Assembly (NCBI GenBank): GCA_001936135.1
Contig: CP012813.1
Coordinates: 1,860,001 to 1,924,000 of the forward strand
DNA length: 64,000 bases
Source of the DNA: Saccharomycopsis fibuligera x Saccharomycopsis cf. fibuligera
Lineage: Eukaryota > Ascomycota > Saccharomycetes > Ascoideales > Saccharomycopsidaceae
Reading direction: 5' to 3'
The notes below the pieces were generated by a model, which did not search any database, was not told the origin of the DNA, and was given only the letters and a program-made list of their open reading frames with translations. Made by a program: the position numbers and the translations under genes. Positions 37,410-47,944 of the stretch are shown here, in pieces; position 1 is the stretch's first letter; every line of letters starts with the position of its first letter.

Positions 37410-39540
37410 TCATATTTTTCTTGACCTGTTTTTGTTATTGCTATTGCCGCTATTGTTATTGCTACTTTTGGAATCATTCTTAAATTTCAATTCAGTAATT
37501 AGTGCAATATGGTCAGATGGATGATTCTGATCAGGGAATCCAACCAAGTCAGTCAAATAATCATCTTTAATCTTGCCTAACATTCCCTTAACTTCAAGAC
37601 CAAGAGTATTATACCAAATATAATCAATAACTTCAGTAAACGATGGAGTAAAATTAGTGAATGGTAATTCACCTATTTCACTATATGCAGATTTGAATTG
37701 AAATGGTTGAGTAAAACCTTCAGCGGTATATTTACCATAATCAACTCCACGGAAATCGGGATGATCGGAACAAGTACCATTAGACAATAATCTGTAAACC
37801 GCACTATGAATTTGGGAATTGAAATCACCACAAATAATGATTGGTACGTTTAAGAAATCTCTTAAATTTCCACCAGAATTTCTAGAGTATTTTTTGCACA
37901 AATTTTGCAACTCTTCCAAAAGAACAGCTACTTGTAATGTCTTGACATCATTAAATGCTGGATCCCAGTGTAAATGAGTATTCACCACAATGACTCTATT
38001 TTTGGTGTCTTGATGTTCTAAATAACAGATTACCGCAACGTTATCCTTATTAGTGAATCTACTAAACACATCTTCAGTTTTTTTGAATCGTTCATTATTC
38101 AAAAGCACTGAAGAGTAGTCTATTGTCACTTTATCAACAAGATTAAATTTGGAAGTCTTGTAAAAAATGGCACATCCATCCACTTTTTTACCATCCATGC
38201 CACCTCTTCTTGCTCTTCCCTTGTTATGGAAAATTCCCTTGTAACCTTTTGCTTTCATTATTGGTACCCATGAATCATCAAATGATTGAGTTTCCACTTC
38301 TTGTAAACATACTAAATCACAATTGGTTTCCGTGACTTCTTGGAAAATTTTCTTTTTACGATAGTCCCAGTTCAATGCCCATGATGGAGTATAGCCATAT
38401 AGTTTGGTGGTGGCATAATGATGACAAAGAGTATTGTAACTGAGAATAGAGAATGAAGACTTATCATTAGTGCTGAATTGAATTTTATCATTTTCAGTTA
38501 ATTCACCATCATTATTGACAGAAATCCATTTTCTTAAACTGTGTAAGTCACTTATGATATTATCTTTTCTGGCAGGGTTATTATCTCTCAAGTATGCAAT
38601 AAGTTCTTTACAACCTTTTTCGGCAATAATCTTGGCATAATTGGCATTGAACGGATTACCCTCAATACCCAAAAACAACAAATCACTCAAATTACCAAAG
38701 TCAAATGGCAAATCAGAAATCCTATTATCAAACATATAGAGGTATTTCAAAGAGCTTAACTGATTCATTTCCTTTGGCAAACTGGTCAATTTGTTGTTCG
38801 ATAAATCCAAAACACGAAGAAATCTAAGTTTTTTGATTTCTGGAGGTATGCTGGTCAAATTATTATTGTTCAAATATAGCTTAGTTAAAAATTGGTATTT
38901 GGCAAACAATTTTGAAGAAACATTAAAAATTCCTTGAGTAGAAAAATCCAACGAAGACCAATATTGTTTGCTTGGCTCAATTTCCAAATGTTTAGTCTTT
39001 TTATAGTTTTCTTGTTCTTTTAGTAAATCTTCATCATTAAGCTTAAAGTCAAGCTTGAAAGGATCATCGAGTTTTTTACTCGTAGTAGCGGTACCACTAC
39101 TGGCGCCATTGTTGACATTATTAGCAGCGTTTAATTTATCCTTTTCGTTTTGCAGTTGCAACAATTCAGTGGTAGCATCGACTAAAGTGGAACCACTCGA
39201 CAAGTCGAATTCATTAGGACCATTGAGCACAGAATTGAATTTTTTGATATTGCCCAATTTCAAGTTCTTAGCATAAGCTTTTGCATAAAAATGAGGAGCA
39301 TTAGCGCGTCTAGAGATATGAGAAAGGGTCAATTGTTGTTTCCAGTAATCTGTGTTTTGCAACTTGTCATCTAACTGGATTGAGTAGGTTTCTTGAAGGG
39401 AGATATTGTTATTGATGTTGTTATTGTTGAGATTGTTTGAGTTATTGTTGAGATTATTTGAGTTATTCACGTGAATATTAGCAGCGGCAGCTGAGTATTG
39501 AAGAGCATCTGGATGAATCTGCTGCTGCTGCTGCTGCTGC

Positions 39541-39574
<34 letters not shown>

Positions 39575-39671
39575 GAAGCTGCTGCTGGGCGTGGGCTAAG
39601 GGGTGGTGATGCAGGTGATGGTGATGGCTGTTCAAATAAGGGCCGTCTTTCAGTTCCAGGAGCACATCCAT
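37410..39671 (-). CDS. CCR4: Ccr4 deadenylase (CCR4-NOT catalytic subunit)
   Basis: 753 aa. Ccr4 shortens mRNA poly(A) tails in the cytoplasm as part of CCR4-NOT. The N-terminus is His- and Gln-rich with a Gln tract of about 20 residues. A leucine-rich-repeat region (about 265-365, with LTKLYLNNNNLTSIPPEI and LRVLDLSNNKLTSLPKEM) binds the Caf1/Pop2 subunit. The EEP nuclease domain follows with all key motifs: SILSYNTLCHHYATTKLYGY, LVCLQEVETQ (catalytic Glu), VVNTHLHWDP, IIICGDFNSQ, DYIWYN and the closing NHPSDHIAL. Usual length and order for fungal Ccr4. It diverges from COQ2. Confidence 0.98.
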
Positions 39672-40187
39672 GGCGGGGACAGGGCGTAAGTATGAGAAAA
39701 ATGTAATCTATGAGATTGCAATGGCTAATGGTGCTGTGGCCGGTGATATGATGAGTATTGTATCTCTTGCAGTCGTGTATTTTGCCATCGTGGTTTGCTT
39801 TCCATTTCTGCTATTTTTCCTATTTTCTCATTCTTTCGCTTCGTCAATGTTTTTGGTCTCGAGGAATATTAAAGATCATGTGATGAAGATCAGATGACTT
39901 ATCAGATGATCAAAAATATTACCCTCTTAATAATCTAAGAATATTTACAAAATTCCAAAACTAGAAAGTGAGGGTTAATATCCCAAAAAGGGAAATAACT
40001 CCCAAAATTGGGGTGAGGTGAGATCGCCGCTGCTGCCCAAAATACGCCAATCACAGCGCTAAAAATCTTTCTAAGCACTCACGAATTCCTCAATTCTGAA
40101 AAATCCACTCTCCTGTCACAATTATCCTGTCAATGCTTTGAGGCCTTTGTCCTTGACACTGACCCCTCCACTGCCCAGCGACTTCTA
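39672..40187. promoter_or_regulatory. Divergent promoter region CCR4 / COQ2
   Basis: 516 bp between diverging starts. No specific sites are assigned. Confidence 0.5.
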
Positions 40188-41402
40188 ATGCTCAAAAACT
40201 TACTAATTGCTCCCGGTGTCTCTCCAAGGGCCCCTTTAGCCCTTACGAGTTCCCTCAAATCTTCAAACCTAAGTGTCCGTGTTGCTGCGGCATCGTTAAA
40301 GTTTGTTAGAATTAATAATATTATCAATATCAACAATACCCATCAAATAAGATCACTTAGTGTTAACCACAAACGCCTTGCTTCTATTGCCAGTTCCCAT
40401 ACTGTTGAAACGTCAGCAAAACCTCCTCAAAGGTTGCATCCACTATTTACCAATGAACAAGTGCAAGAAGTCCGTGACGCCCGTTTGAAATCTCTTGGTC
40501 CTTACATCTCTAAACTTCCAGTGAGATGGATCCCCTATGCAGAATTAATGAGACTTGATAAACCAGCAGGAACATGGTATTTGTTTCTCCCTAGCGCCTG
40601 GGCCATTTTAATTGCTGGTTTCGAGCTTACAGCTCCCGTTAGCCAGGTGGCCTATATCATGGCCATTTTTGGTGTGGGATCCCTTTTAATGAGAGGTGCC
40701 GGTTGTACCATTAACGATATTCTCGATCGCAAGTTTGACAAACAAGTGCTCCGCACCATTGAGAGACCATTGGCTAGTGGCCGTGTCACCAAAAAAAACG
40801 CTTACAAATTCTTGATGGGTCAACTTACTATTGGTGCGGGAATTTTAGCCATGTTACCAGCTAATTGTTTCATTCTTGGTGCTTCCTCGTTGACGCTTGT
40901 TCTCACTTATCCGCTTTTCAAACGGTTCACTTACTATCCTCAAGTGGTACTTAGTGCTTGCTTCAAATGGGGTTGTTTGCTTGGTTTTGCCGCTATGGGC
41001 GACTGGAACTGGTCATTGATGTTGCCATTATACTTTGCCTGTTTCAACTGGTGTATGATTTACGATACAATTTATGCTCATCAAGATAAATTATTTGATG
41101 TGCAAGCTGGGGTCAAATCAACTGCTTTAGCTTGGGGTAAAAACACCAAACCTATTTGTTATAGTTTGGCTGCTTTACAAGTTAGTAGTTTGGCACTCAT
41201 GGGAACTTTGGGTGCTTTGGGTCCAGGATTTTGGATCACTGGGGCAATTTTTTCTGCTAGAGTGTTTAGTATGATTAAAAATACTAATTTGGATAGCATG
41301 GACAGTTGTTGGAAAGCATTCAATTATAATGTCAACTCAGCCAAGATTTTTACCGTTGGAATTTTCATCGATTATATTCTCAGGTTGATTGGATGGTGGT
41401 GA
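40188..41402 (+). CDS. COQ2: 4-hydroxybenzoate polyprenyltransferase Coq2
   Basis: 404 aa. A mitochondrial inner-membrane UbiA-family prenyltransferase that attaches the polyprenyl tail to 4-hydroxybenzoate in coenzyme Q synthesis. The N-terminus (MLKNLLIAPGVSPRAPLALTSSLK) is a basic presequence. The start of the enzyme is PYAELMRLDKPAGTWYLFLPSAW. The two Asp-rich prenyl-diphosphate motifs are NDILDRKFD and DTIYAHQDK, with RPLASGRVT between. Eight or nine hydrophobic segments follow the family pattern. Divergent from CCR4. Confidence 0.97.
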   Translation: MLKNLLIAPGVSPRAPLALTSSLKSSNLSVRVAAASLKFVRINNIININNTHQIRSLSVNHKRLASIASSHTVETSAKPPQRLHPLFTNEQVQEVRDARLKSLGPYISKLPVRWIPYAELMRLDKPAGTWYLFLPSAWAILIAGFELTAPVSQVAYIMAIFGVGSLLMRGAGCTINDILDRKFDKQVLRTIERPLASGRVTKKNAYKFLMGQLTIGAGILAMLPANCFILGASSLTLVLTYPLFKRFTYYPQVVLSACFKWGCLLGFAAMGDWNWSLMLPLYFACFNWCMIYDTIYAHQDKLFDVQAGVKSTALAWGKNTKPICYSLAALQVSSLALMGTLGALGPGFWITGAIFSARVFSMIKNTNLDSMDSCWKAFNYNVNSAKIFTVGIFIDYILRLIGWW

Positions 41403-41627
41403 TCAAGCTCATAAGCTTTTCAGTCAATAGAATGTTATTTTCTTTCTCTCTTTCTTTCTTTTTTTACTAGAATATAAATAAATGCTACGATAGATTATTG
41501 ACTTGAATACTTATAACAGTTAAAACTAATGCTTTTAAATAAAAACAAAAAAAGATTTATTTGTAAATCTTTATTAAAAGAGAAATCAGTTTTTATAAGA
41601 AAAAAATCATTTCTTTCGTTCTATCTA

Positions 41628-44600
41628 CTAACGATAAATACAAAGCAACAACACCACCACTAACTCAATCACTCCATTAACCAAGAAATTCCAAGCCCCA
41701 AAAAACAACAACTTTGGTGAAAATACTGTCCAAATGAACAAATGATACCTCAAATTATAACAGGCCACCGCTAAAAACAACCCAAACACCGTATAAAACA
41801 CGAAAAGCACTAAATATCTAATATAAAGCACTTCAAATTTTACTTTGTTAAAAATATAAGCCTGGGTTTCATTATTTACCAAATCATTATTGAATTGCCA
41901 TAATAACGAGTTAATCAGCCAATAAATCGGTGATGCAAAATTAGAGACAAATGTCAAAACTCCAACAATTAGCAAATTGTAACTGGTGGTACCGTTATAT
42001 GCGTTAGCTAAATCAACCGTAGATAATGAATTAGTGAATCCAAATTGGAAAAATGTTAAATTTTGCAAGAAGAGCATTTGAATGGTGGTATAAAACGCAA
42101 TCTTTGTATGCATGTTTTGGTTGACGATTAGTTTTACTTTGAGTGCTTTTTCACGGAATTCAAAATTAATTTTTTTCTCTTCATCAGTAACATTAATATC
42201 ATTAGTTTCAGCTTCAGCTTCCGCTTCCGCTTCAGTTTGCTTTAATTTTTGCAATTCCAAATGAATAACATAATTAATCAACCGCGTACCAGTTTCTCTA
42301 ATTATAAAAAACACAAAATATAGCCCAACATTTTCGAGTTTACTTTGCATAATTAAAATCAAAGTAACCAAATTACTAATATCATTCAAAAACTGAAATT
42401 TCCCATCAATGTATTTTCTTTTAGTTTTGAACACTTTCTTAAACTGACTCTTCTTTTTCTTTGCCGCACCATTACTGCCTCTTTTAAGCTGTTGCTTAAT
42501 ACCCAGTGCTGGATCAATTTCCGATTGATCCTGTTTGACAAATTCTGTTTCGGTACTCTCAATAACCGGACTGAACCAAATCCACTTAACTTTCAAAATC
42601 ACCACTCTAATGGCCAAAATCACCGCAAAAAACTTGAACACAAGTTGGGCATGCATAATAAGCAAGTTCTTTACATCACTCTCCCCCTCATTATTCTTAA
42701 ATAACTCATCGACTTTCTCAACCACTTTCAAGAAAAAATCCACAAAATTCTCACCACCAGTATTAGCATGCTCGAAATTAATCTTGAATGATAATATGAT
42801 CAAGGATAACGTGAATGGCATCACGAAAGCTATTGCTTTATGTAAGATATTTAATCCACCAGAGACAACTAACAGACAATGTAAAAATACCACAATTACA
42901 AGCACAAATAATGCGACATTTTGATGTTGGGATGGGGATAAGTGGTATGATAATTTCAGTTGAGTAAATTCGTCCAAGAAATTGTATTTTTGCCCAGAAC
43001 TGTTCCAGAACCTAATGGCTCTTAAGCCAACAAGCTGAGCAACGATCAATGGAATGATGATCTTGATCTTGGTTTTTGCTGTAGTATTAGTAGAAGAAGA
43101 TTTTGGCGGCTCGCCACGATAGGCAAGCAATAGCCCAAATGACAAATAAATCACATAAACGAGAACAAAAAACCACCAAAGTTGGTGCTCTTCTTCAACT
43201 AATGATGATCCAAAGGTTGAAAAACCCATAATTAGCAAAAACCCAAAAAAACTCACTGAGGCAGTTTTCAAACCTTGTTGCCAAAAAGTTTGAAAAAAAA
43301 TTATTGAAAGTACAACACTAACTGCCACAAGTCCAGCAATCGAGTACAGTAATGTGGTGAGATCATAATTAGTGGATGAGTTTTGTAAGAATTCTTGGGT
43401 TTCTTGAAGAAATGCATAAATTGAGTCAATGTAAGCATGCAAGTCTTGGTCGTTAGTTGAAATGAAAAAGTCGCCGTTTTTGTAATTTTTATCATTGTAA
43501 GAATATTCTAACTTCAAAACCGAATCATGCCACAAGGAGTCCAATTTTTGATACTCTGAATCATCATTAAAATGTCTATTTGGAACGTATTCAAAGCTTA
43601 ACGATTTGCCAAATTTTCCTTCCACTAAAGTCTTAAATTGGTATGCATTTTCCAACAATTTGTAAAAGATCTTGCCATAATTGTTATTCTTTTCATCCTC
43701 ATTATCACTACCTGCAGAAGTAAGCAAAAACTTTTTTATAACGACACCTAAATTGTTTTTTGGAATAGGCATATTAAAAAAGTGACAAAGTGTAGGAATC
43801 AAGTCAATCTGATTGATGCTTTGCAAATACTGGAAATCTGCCTTATTTTGCTCAGTCTCAACAACTGGCACAATATCCTCATTTTGTAAGCTTTGAAACT
43901 TGTAATTTTCTTGTTCAAAAACAGGCGACATGAATACCAACCCGGCTGATGTTTCACTTATGGAAGATCCACCATGATTACCAATTTCATTCATGCCGTG
44001 ATCTCCAAGCACCACCATCAATGTATTTTGATTCTCATTTTCGTACTTAGGCACCACGTAGTCTTGATAAATTTTGGCAATTATGCCATCTAGTTCGCGT
44101 TGCTTGCCTGGCATAAATATCGAATTAGGACCATTTTTATGACCAATGTGGTCGAGTCCCAAGTAGTGTAAGATTAAACCATCCCACTTGTCATCATTCA
44201 CGAGTTGCGTGTCAATGTGCCTAGTGACGTTGTTGTCCACTTCAGTGAAATCAGAAACAAAGAAACTTGAAGTTCCTTCGTATTCATCAAAAAAATCAGG
44301 GAAAATTTTTAACCATGTGTCGTCACCGAAAAAATTAATTCTTGACTCACTATCAATCTCCTCTTCATCATTTTTGGTATTTGCACCATTTGAAAACCCC
44401 CTTTTGCGAAGTTTAAACTGCTTAAGCCACGAGTCCTGATTCACCAAATTAGAAGAAGATGAGCTATCATTATCATTAATGTTCAAGATCGCATCCAAGA
44501 AGTTAGAAATTGATCCTGTAGTCAATGATTTCAATCTAGGAAGCGTCACAGTTGGTGGGTTGGAAAAACCTGTGAATCCAATGGCCGCATTTCTGTTAAG

Positions 44601-44993
44601 CAATTGGTGCAAGTTGGTCATTGAGGAATTTGAAGAAAACACAAAGTCTGATCTAAGAGCATCAATGACAATGAAGATCAATTTGTCAAATGTGTCATGG
44701 GGGTTCTTGATATTGTTGCTGACCTTACCGTTAATGGTTTTCTTTATGTTGTTTTGACTTTCGCTATTGCTATTGGTATTGTTATTACTGCTGCTAAAGT
44801 TGGATATATCATGACTTTGTGAAAAAAGCGAACTCAATAATGACGACTGGGCAGCTTCCTGAATCGATTCAAATGTATTTATGCCAGATAAAAGCACCTT
44901 TTGAGGGAAAAACCCCTTAGCAAAAAATAAAAATAAAATGTATTGGAATATGGTCAATGTGACTAATGTAAGCCACCTCACCGTTACCTTCAT
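41628..44993 (-). CDS. GPI7: GPI ethanolamine-phosphate transferase 2 (Gpi7/Las21)
   Basis: 1121 aa. An ER enzyme that adds ethanolamine phosphate to the second mannose of GPI anchors (PIG-G family). A signal anchor (WLTLVTLTIFQYILFLFFAK) leads into an alkaline-phosphatase-like luminal domain with FIVIDALRSDF and VVLGDHGMNEIGNHGGSS carrying metal-binding residues, and LHYLGLDHIGHKNGP between. The C-terminal half is a multi-pass membrane domain with about a dozen hydrophobic segments. Asn/Ser inserts and an alternating Glu/Ala run (EAEAEAEAE, about residue 920) are low-complexity loops. Its length is somewhat more than the 830-aa S. cerevisiae Las21. Confidence 0.94.
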   Translation of the reverse strand: MKVTVRWLTLVTLTIFQYILFLFFAKGFFPQKVLLSGINTFESIQEAAQSSLLSSLFSQSHDISNFSSSNNNTNSNSESQNNIKKTINGKVSNNIKNPHDTFDKLIFIVIDALRSDFVFSSNSSMTNLHQLLNRNAAIGFTGFSNPPTVTLPRLKSLTTGSISNFLDAILNINDNDSSSSSNLVNQDSWLKQFKLRKRGFSNGANTKNDEEEIDSESRINFFGDDTWLKIFPDFFDEYEGTSSFFVSDFTEVDNNVTRHIDTQLVNDDKWDGLILHYLGLDHIGHKNGPNSIFMPGKQRELDGIIAKIYQDYVVPKYENENQNTLMVVLGDHGMNEIGNHGGSSISETSAGLVFMSPVFEQENYKFQSLQNEDIVPVVETEQNKADFQYLQSINQIDLIPTLCHFFNMPIPKNNLGVVIKKFLLTSAGSDNEDEKNNNYGKIFYKLLENAYQFKTLVEGKFGKSLSFEYVPNRHFNDDSEYQKLDSLWHDSVLKLEYSYNDKNYKNGDFFISTNDQDLHAYIDSIYAFLQETQEFLQNSSTNYDLTTLLYSIAGLVAVSVVLSIIFFQTFWQQGLKTASVSFFGFLLIMGFSTFGSSLVEEEHQLWWFFVLVYVIYLSFGLLLAYRGEPPKSSSTNTTAKTKIKIIIPLIVAQLVGLRAIRFWNSSGQKYNFLDEFTQLKLSYHLSPSQHQNVALFVLVIVVFLHCLLVVSGGLNILHKAIAFVMPFTLSLIILSFKINFEHANTGGENFVDFFLKVVEKVDELFKNNEGESDVKNLLIMHAQLVFKFFAVILAIRVVILKVKWIWFSPVIESTETEFVKQDQSEIDPALGIKQQLKRGSNGAAKKKKSQFKKVFKTKRKYIDGKFQFLNDISNLVTLILIMQSKLENVGLYFVFFIIRETGTRLINYVIHLELQKLKQTEAEAEAEAETNDINVTDEEKKINFEFREKALKVKLIVNQNMHTKIAFYTTIQMLFLQNLTFFQFGFTNSLSTVDLANAYNGTTSYNLLIVGVLTFVSNFASPIYWLINSLLWQFNNDLVNNETQAYIFNKVKFEVLYIRYLVLFVFYTVFGLFLAVACYNLRYHLFIWTVFSPKLLFFGAWNFLVNGVIELVVVLLLCIYR

Positions 44994-45767
44994 AATGTGT
45001 GTGTGTGTGTGTGTATAATGTACTCCTGTATTTAAAGTTCTGAAAAGGTATAAGTTGGTAGATGAGGAAAAGAAATTTGTTTCAAGTTCTTTATTATGAG
45101 TTTACGCTGGTCAGCTCACTTTCTAAGAGGAGGCAAAGAACGACAAAGGCAAGACTTGAGATGGTGTGTGGATAAATGAGTGAGTGGATTTGTAGGTCTG
45201 ACTACCTTCGGTTCCCGCCGTGCTGTTCGCAATTGAAGTCCTTGACGGTAGTAAAAGTGTGAGTGCTTTTTGATTTTTCAGCCGTTGGCTCGCAAAGTAG
45301 TGAGGCGTCATCATTAAAAAAACGCAGCAGATCTGGAGTAGCCCCACGTGAATAAGATGGAACACTGTGCACAATCCACAATTAACCAACTTTAACCCCA
45401 AAAATTGCTGAAGTTTATATAGGTCGCTTACAATTATTGAGAAATTCTGGGCAAAATCAATGAATTGTTGTTTTGTTAATATCCAAAGCATGGTATTCTT
45501 GCAAGTTATATGAGATTGCGATATAAGACTTATAAAATAAAAAAAAAAGATGCACCAAAATACTAATACTAATAGAGTAAATAGAAAAGAAAACAACAAT
45601 TGATAATCAAAAACTGACATTAACTAACATGTAGATGAATCTAAATCAATACAAGGCAAGAAAAGAACCAAAAAGAAAAAGGAAGAAAGAATGCAACAAA
45701 AATCAGAAAATCAAATTTAAAACAAAGAGAAAAAATCGCATAAAGAATCACAGTGACATCGAACCAA
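44994..45767. other. Intergenic: GPI7 promoter and REI1 3' region
   Basis: 774 bp with a (TG)n microsatellite at about 44997-45015 immediately before the GPI7 ATG. A 165-codon minus-strand frame at 45123-45620 is hydrophobic at one end and has no family resemblance; I do not call it a gene. Confidence 0.5.
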
Positions 45768-47096
45768 TCATTGCAACAACGGATCTCTGTAATGTGGTTG
45801 GAAATTAATATGTTTCTGGTTCTTTTTATCATAGCTCTTTTTCCCTTTAATTTCACTTGCCCATGCTCTTTTCTGCACATCCATTTCTTTCTTGTCAACA
45901 ACCGACACCAAATGTCTAGTTTCAGCAGCAATAACCGTTCCTTGACCTTCGCTAAGCACTTTTTCTGGTTTCAAATCTTGTCTGAAATATCTAGCGTAAG
46001 ATCTATGACCCACTTTGAGACCAGAAGGCAAGTAAAGTTCCACCCCATCATTATACAACACATCGTCATCATCATTAGGATTATGTTCGTATTCATCATC
46101 GGAATTATCTTCATTTGAACCGTTTGTTTCTTCATTGTCTTCTTCACCGGAAACATCTTCCCATTCACCGTCATCCTCAGCATTTTCACCGTCCACCTTA
46201 ACAATGTTAGTGGCTTTCTTGGCCTTCTTTGCGTAGGTTGATGAGAAATCGTAAAACTCAGATATTTCCAATTTTTCCTCTTCATTTTCATATGGCAACT
46301 TGCAATGGGCTTTAGAAAGCATATGTGCTCTAACAGCACCAAGGTCTTTGCCTTGATAGTTACACACCAAACACACATTACCTAATCCAATTTTCTCCCC
46401 AAGGTATTCTAATAACCCTTCAAGATTGACCAAAAATTTCTGTTCAGGAATATAAAGACCATGATTTTTAAACATGTGGTTAAGATTGGTGTCAATATCT
46501 TTAAATGAACGGGTCTTTTGACAAAAAAGACAAGTAGTTGGTGGGATCTTGACTTGATTTTGTAATTTCAACTTCATGAGTTCTTCAGCAAGTTCTTCTT
46601 CATTTTTACCCTCCTTGTCTTGAACCTCCTCGGTTGCGTTCGTCGTCGTTGTCGTATGCTGAGATGGCTCCTGCTGTTGTTTAGTCACTTCGTCGCCAGA
46701 TGTCTGCTGCGGCTGTTCTTCTTGTTGATCAGCTTCTTCGCCACCGCCAAATCTTCCACCGGTCTTCAAAATATCAGCTCTTGCCTTCTCCAAAATATCC
46801 ATTCTTTGTCTCATCAACTCTTCCTTCTTCAATCTCTTCAACTCTTTTCTAGTCTGTTGTTGTTCGTACTTCCCGTTCTTACTTTGGCCTTTTTGTGGCT
46901 GCTGATTTCCATCGGCGTCACCAGATTTATTACCCAAAACACTGACTTTTTCATTAAAGACATCCAAACTGATAGATGGCAATTGCGCCACTCTTCTCTT
47001 CAAGTTATAACGATGCCAGTCGGATTTCATATGGGTACGCTGACCTTCTGGATTAGGGAAGGCCAAACCACATGTGTTACAAGTGTATGAACTCAT
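45768..47096 (-). CDS. REI1: Cytosolic 60S maturation zinc-finger protein Rei1
   Basis: 442 aa from the ATG at 47096 (MSSYTCNTCGLAFPNPEGQ), the conserved family start. Upstream in-frame codons from 47228 have no counterpart in the family. Rei1 acts with Jjj1 late in 60S maturation, helping recycle Arx1-Alb1 and probing the exit tunnel. C2H2 fingers are YTCNTCGLAF..H.KSDWHRYNLKRR, TCLFCQKTRSFKDIDTNLNHMFKNH and NVCLVCNYQGKDLGAVRAHMLSKAHC. Gln/Glu-rich and acidic stretches separate them. The tail PSGLKVGHRSYARYFRQDL is a family hallmark. The promoter holds a PAC-like GATGAG and an A/T tract (see 47379-47454). Confidence 0.95.
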   Translation of the reverse strand: MSSYTCNTCGLAFPNPEGQRTHMKSDWHRYNLKRRVAQLPSISLDVFNEKVSVLGNKSGDADGNQQPQKGQSKNGKYEQQQTRKELKRLKKEELMRQRMDILEKARADILKTGGRFGGGEEADQQEEQPQQTSGDEVTKQQQEPSQHTTTTTNATEEVQDKEGKNEEELAEELMKLKLQNQVKIPPTTCLFCQKTRSFKDIDTNLNHMFKNHGLYIPEQKFLVNLEGLLEYLGEKIGLGNVCLVCNYQGKDLGAVRAHMLSKAHCKLPYENEEEKLEISEFYDFSSTYAKKAKKATNIVKVDGENAEDDGEWEDVSGEEDNEETNGSNEDNSDDEYEHNPNDDDDVLYNDGVELYLPSGLKVGHRSYARYFRQDLKPEKVLSEGQGTVIAAETRHLVSVVDKKEMDVQKRAWASEIKGKKSYDKKNQKHINFQPHYRDPLLQ

Positions 47097-47944
47097 TTTA
47101 TGTTTATTCTGACTTTGTCTTTGCTTTTGATTCTTGCCTTTTGTTGGTTCTGCAGCTTTCTTTCCTTTGAAATAGTTATAGATTGAATGAAGAGTACAAC
47201 AATTGAGAAAATTCTGCTGTAATTTCAAAGCGTTCTATAAGTTTATGATTCAAGAAAGTGGCAAACGGGGAAGAAAAACGGCAAGATATTTGTTTAAAAA
47301 AGGACAAACTATGTTATACTATCAGAAGTACTGGAGTAGATAGGTTTTACCTAGTGCTGATTAATTTCAATTCAAATCAAAAAAAAAAAAAAAAAAAAAA
47401 AAAGGAAAAAGAAAAAAAAAAAAATTTTTTTTTTTTTTCCCCCCCAGAGATGAGATGTTGAGACGCGCGCGATGTGGCGTCCATATGCATTATACCGCAT
47501 TTAGAAGAACAAGAGCATATAAAACCGTAAAACCATGAACAGGTAAAACTCACAATAAATAATTGCATTGATTGAAACTGTGCCTGTTGTTAAATCCTTT
47601 AATATTATTCATGCGAGCGGCAGCTTTCTTGTTCTCTAGCTGTTATTTTTTTTTTTTTTTTTTGGTGGAGGGTGTCTGTGCAGCTCCGTAAAAATGGAGC
47701 TAAACAGAACTGTTTCAATTGCATATTAAGGCAACAAGAATAGTCAACAAGATACTACAACCTAGCAATACAAGGTGATTTTTCTTTTTAATCAAACAAG
47801 AATTAGTTTTTTTTTATATACTTTATGTAACAAATGTGTGGAAAAAACAGTAATGACTTTTATAAATTTAAAAATGTTTTATGGATTATGAGCAGTGTCT
47901 ATAAAGAACGGCACATCCAATGCCAGCCAAGCAATCAGCTCAGC
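47097..47944. other. REI1 promoter and Tudor-SN 3' region
   Basis: 848 bp with extreme homopolymer tracts (listed separately) and a second T-run at 47647-47662. No RNA gene recognised. Confidence 0.55.
47379..47454. promoter_or_regulatory. A25 / A13T14C7 homopolymer tract with PAC-like GATGAG
   Basis: 25 A (47379-47403), a short mixed linker, 13 A (47412-47424), 14 T (47425-47438) and 7 C (47439-47445) follow one another, then GATGAG at 47449-47454. An AAAATTTT core (RRPE-like) next to GATGAG (PAC-like) is the classic promoter pair of yeast ribosome-biogenesis genes, and REI1 is one. It lies about 300-350 bp upstream of the ATG. Confidence 0.5.

Noticed and set aside
45123-45620. 165-codon minus-strand frame between GPI7 and REI1
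   Set aside because: Hydrophobic at the N-terminus only, no domain or family resemblance, and it lies wholly within a promoter/3' region. Ribosome profiling could revive it.
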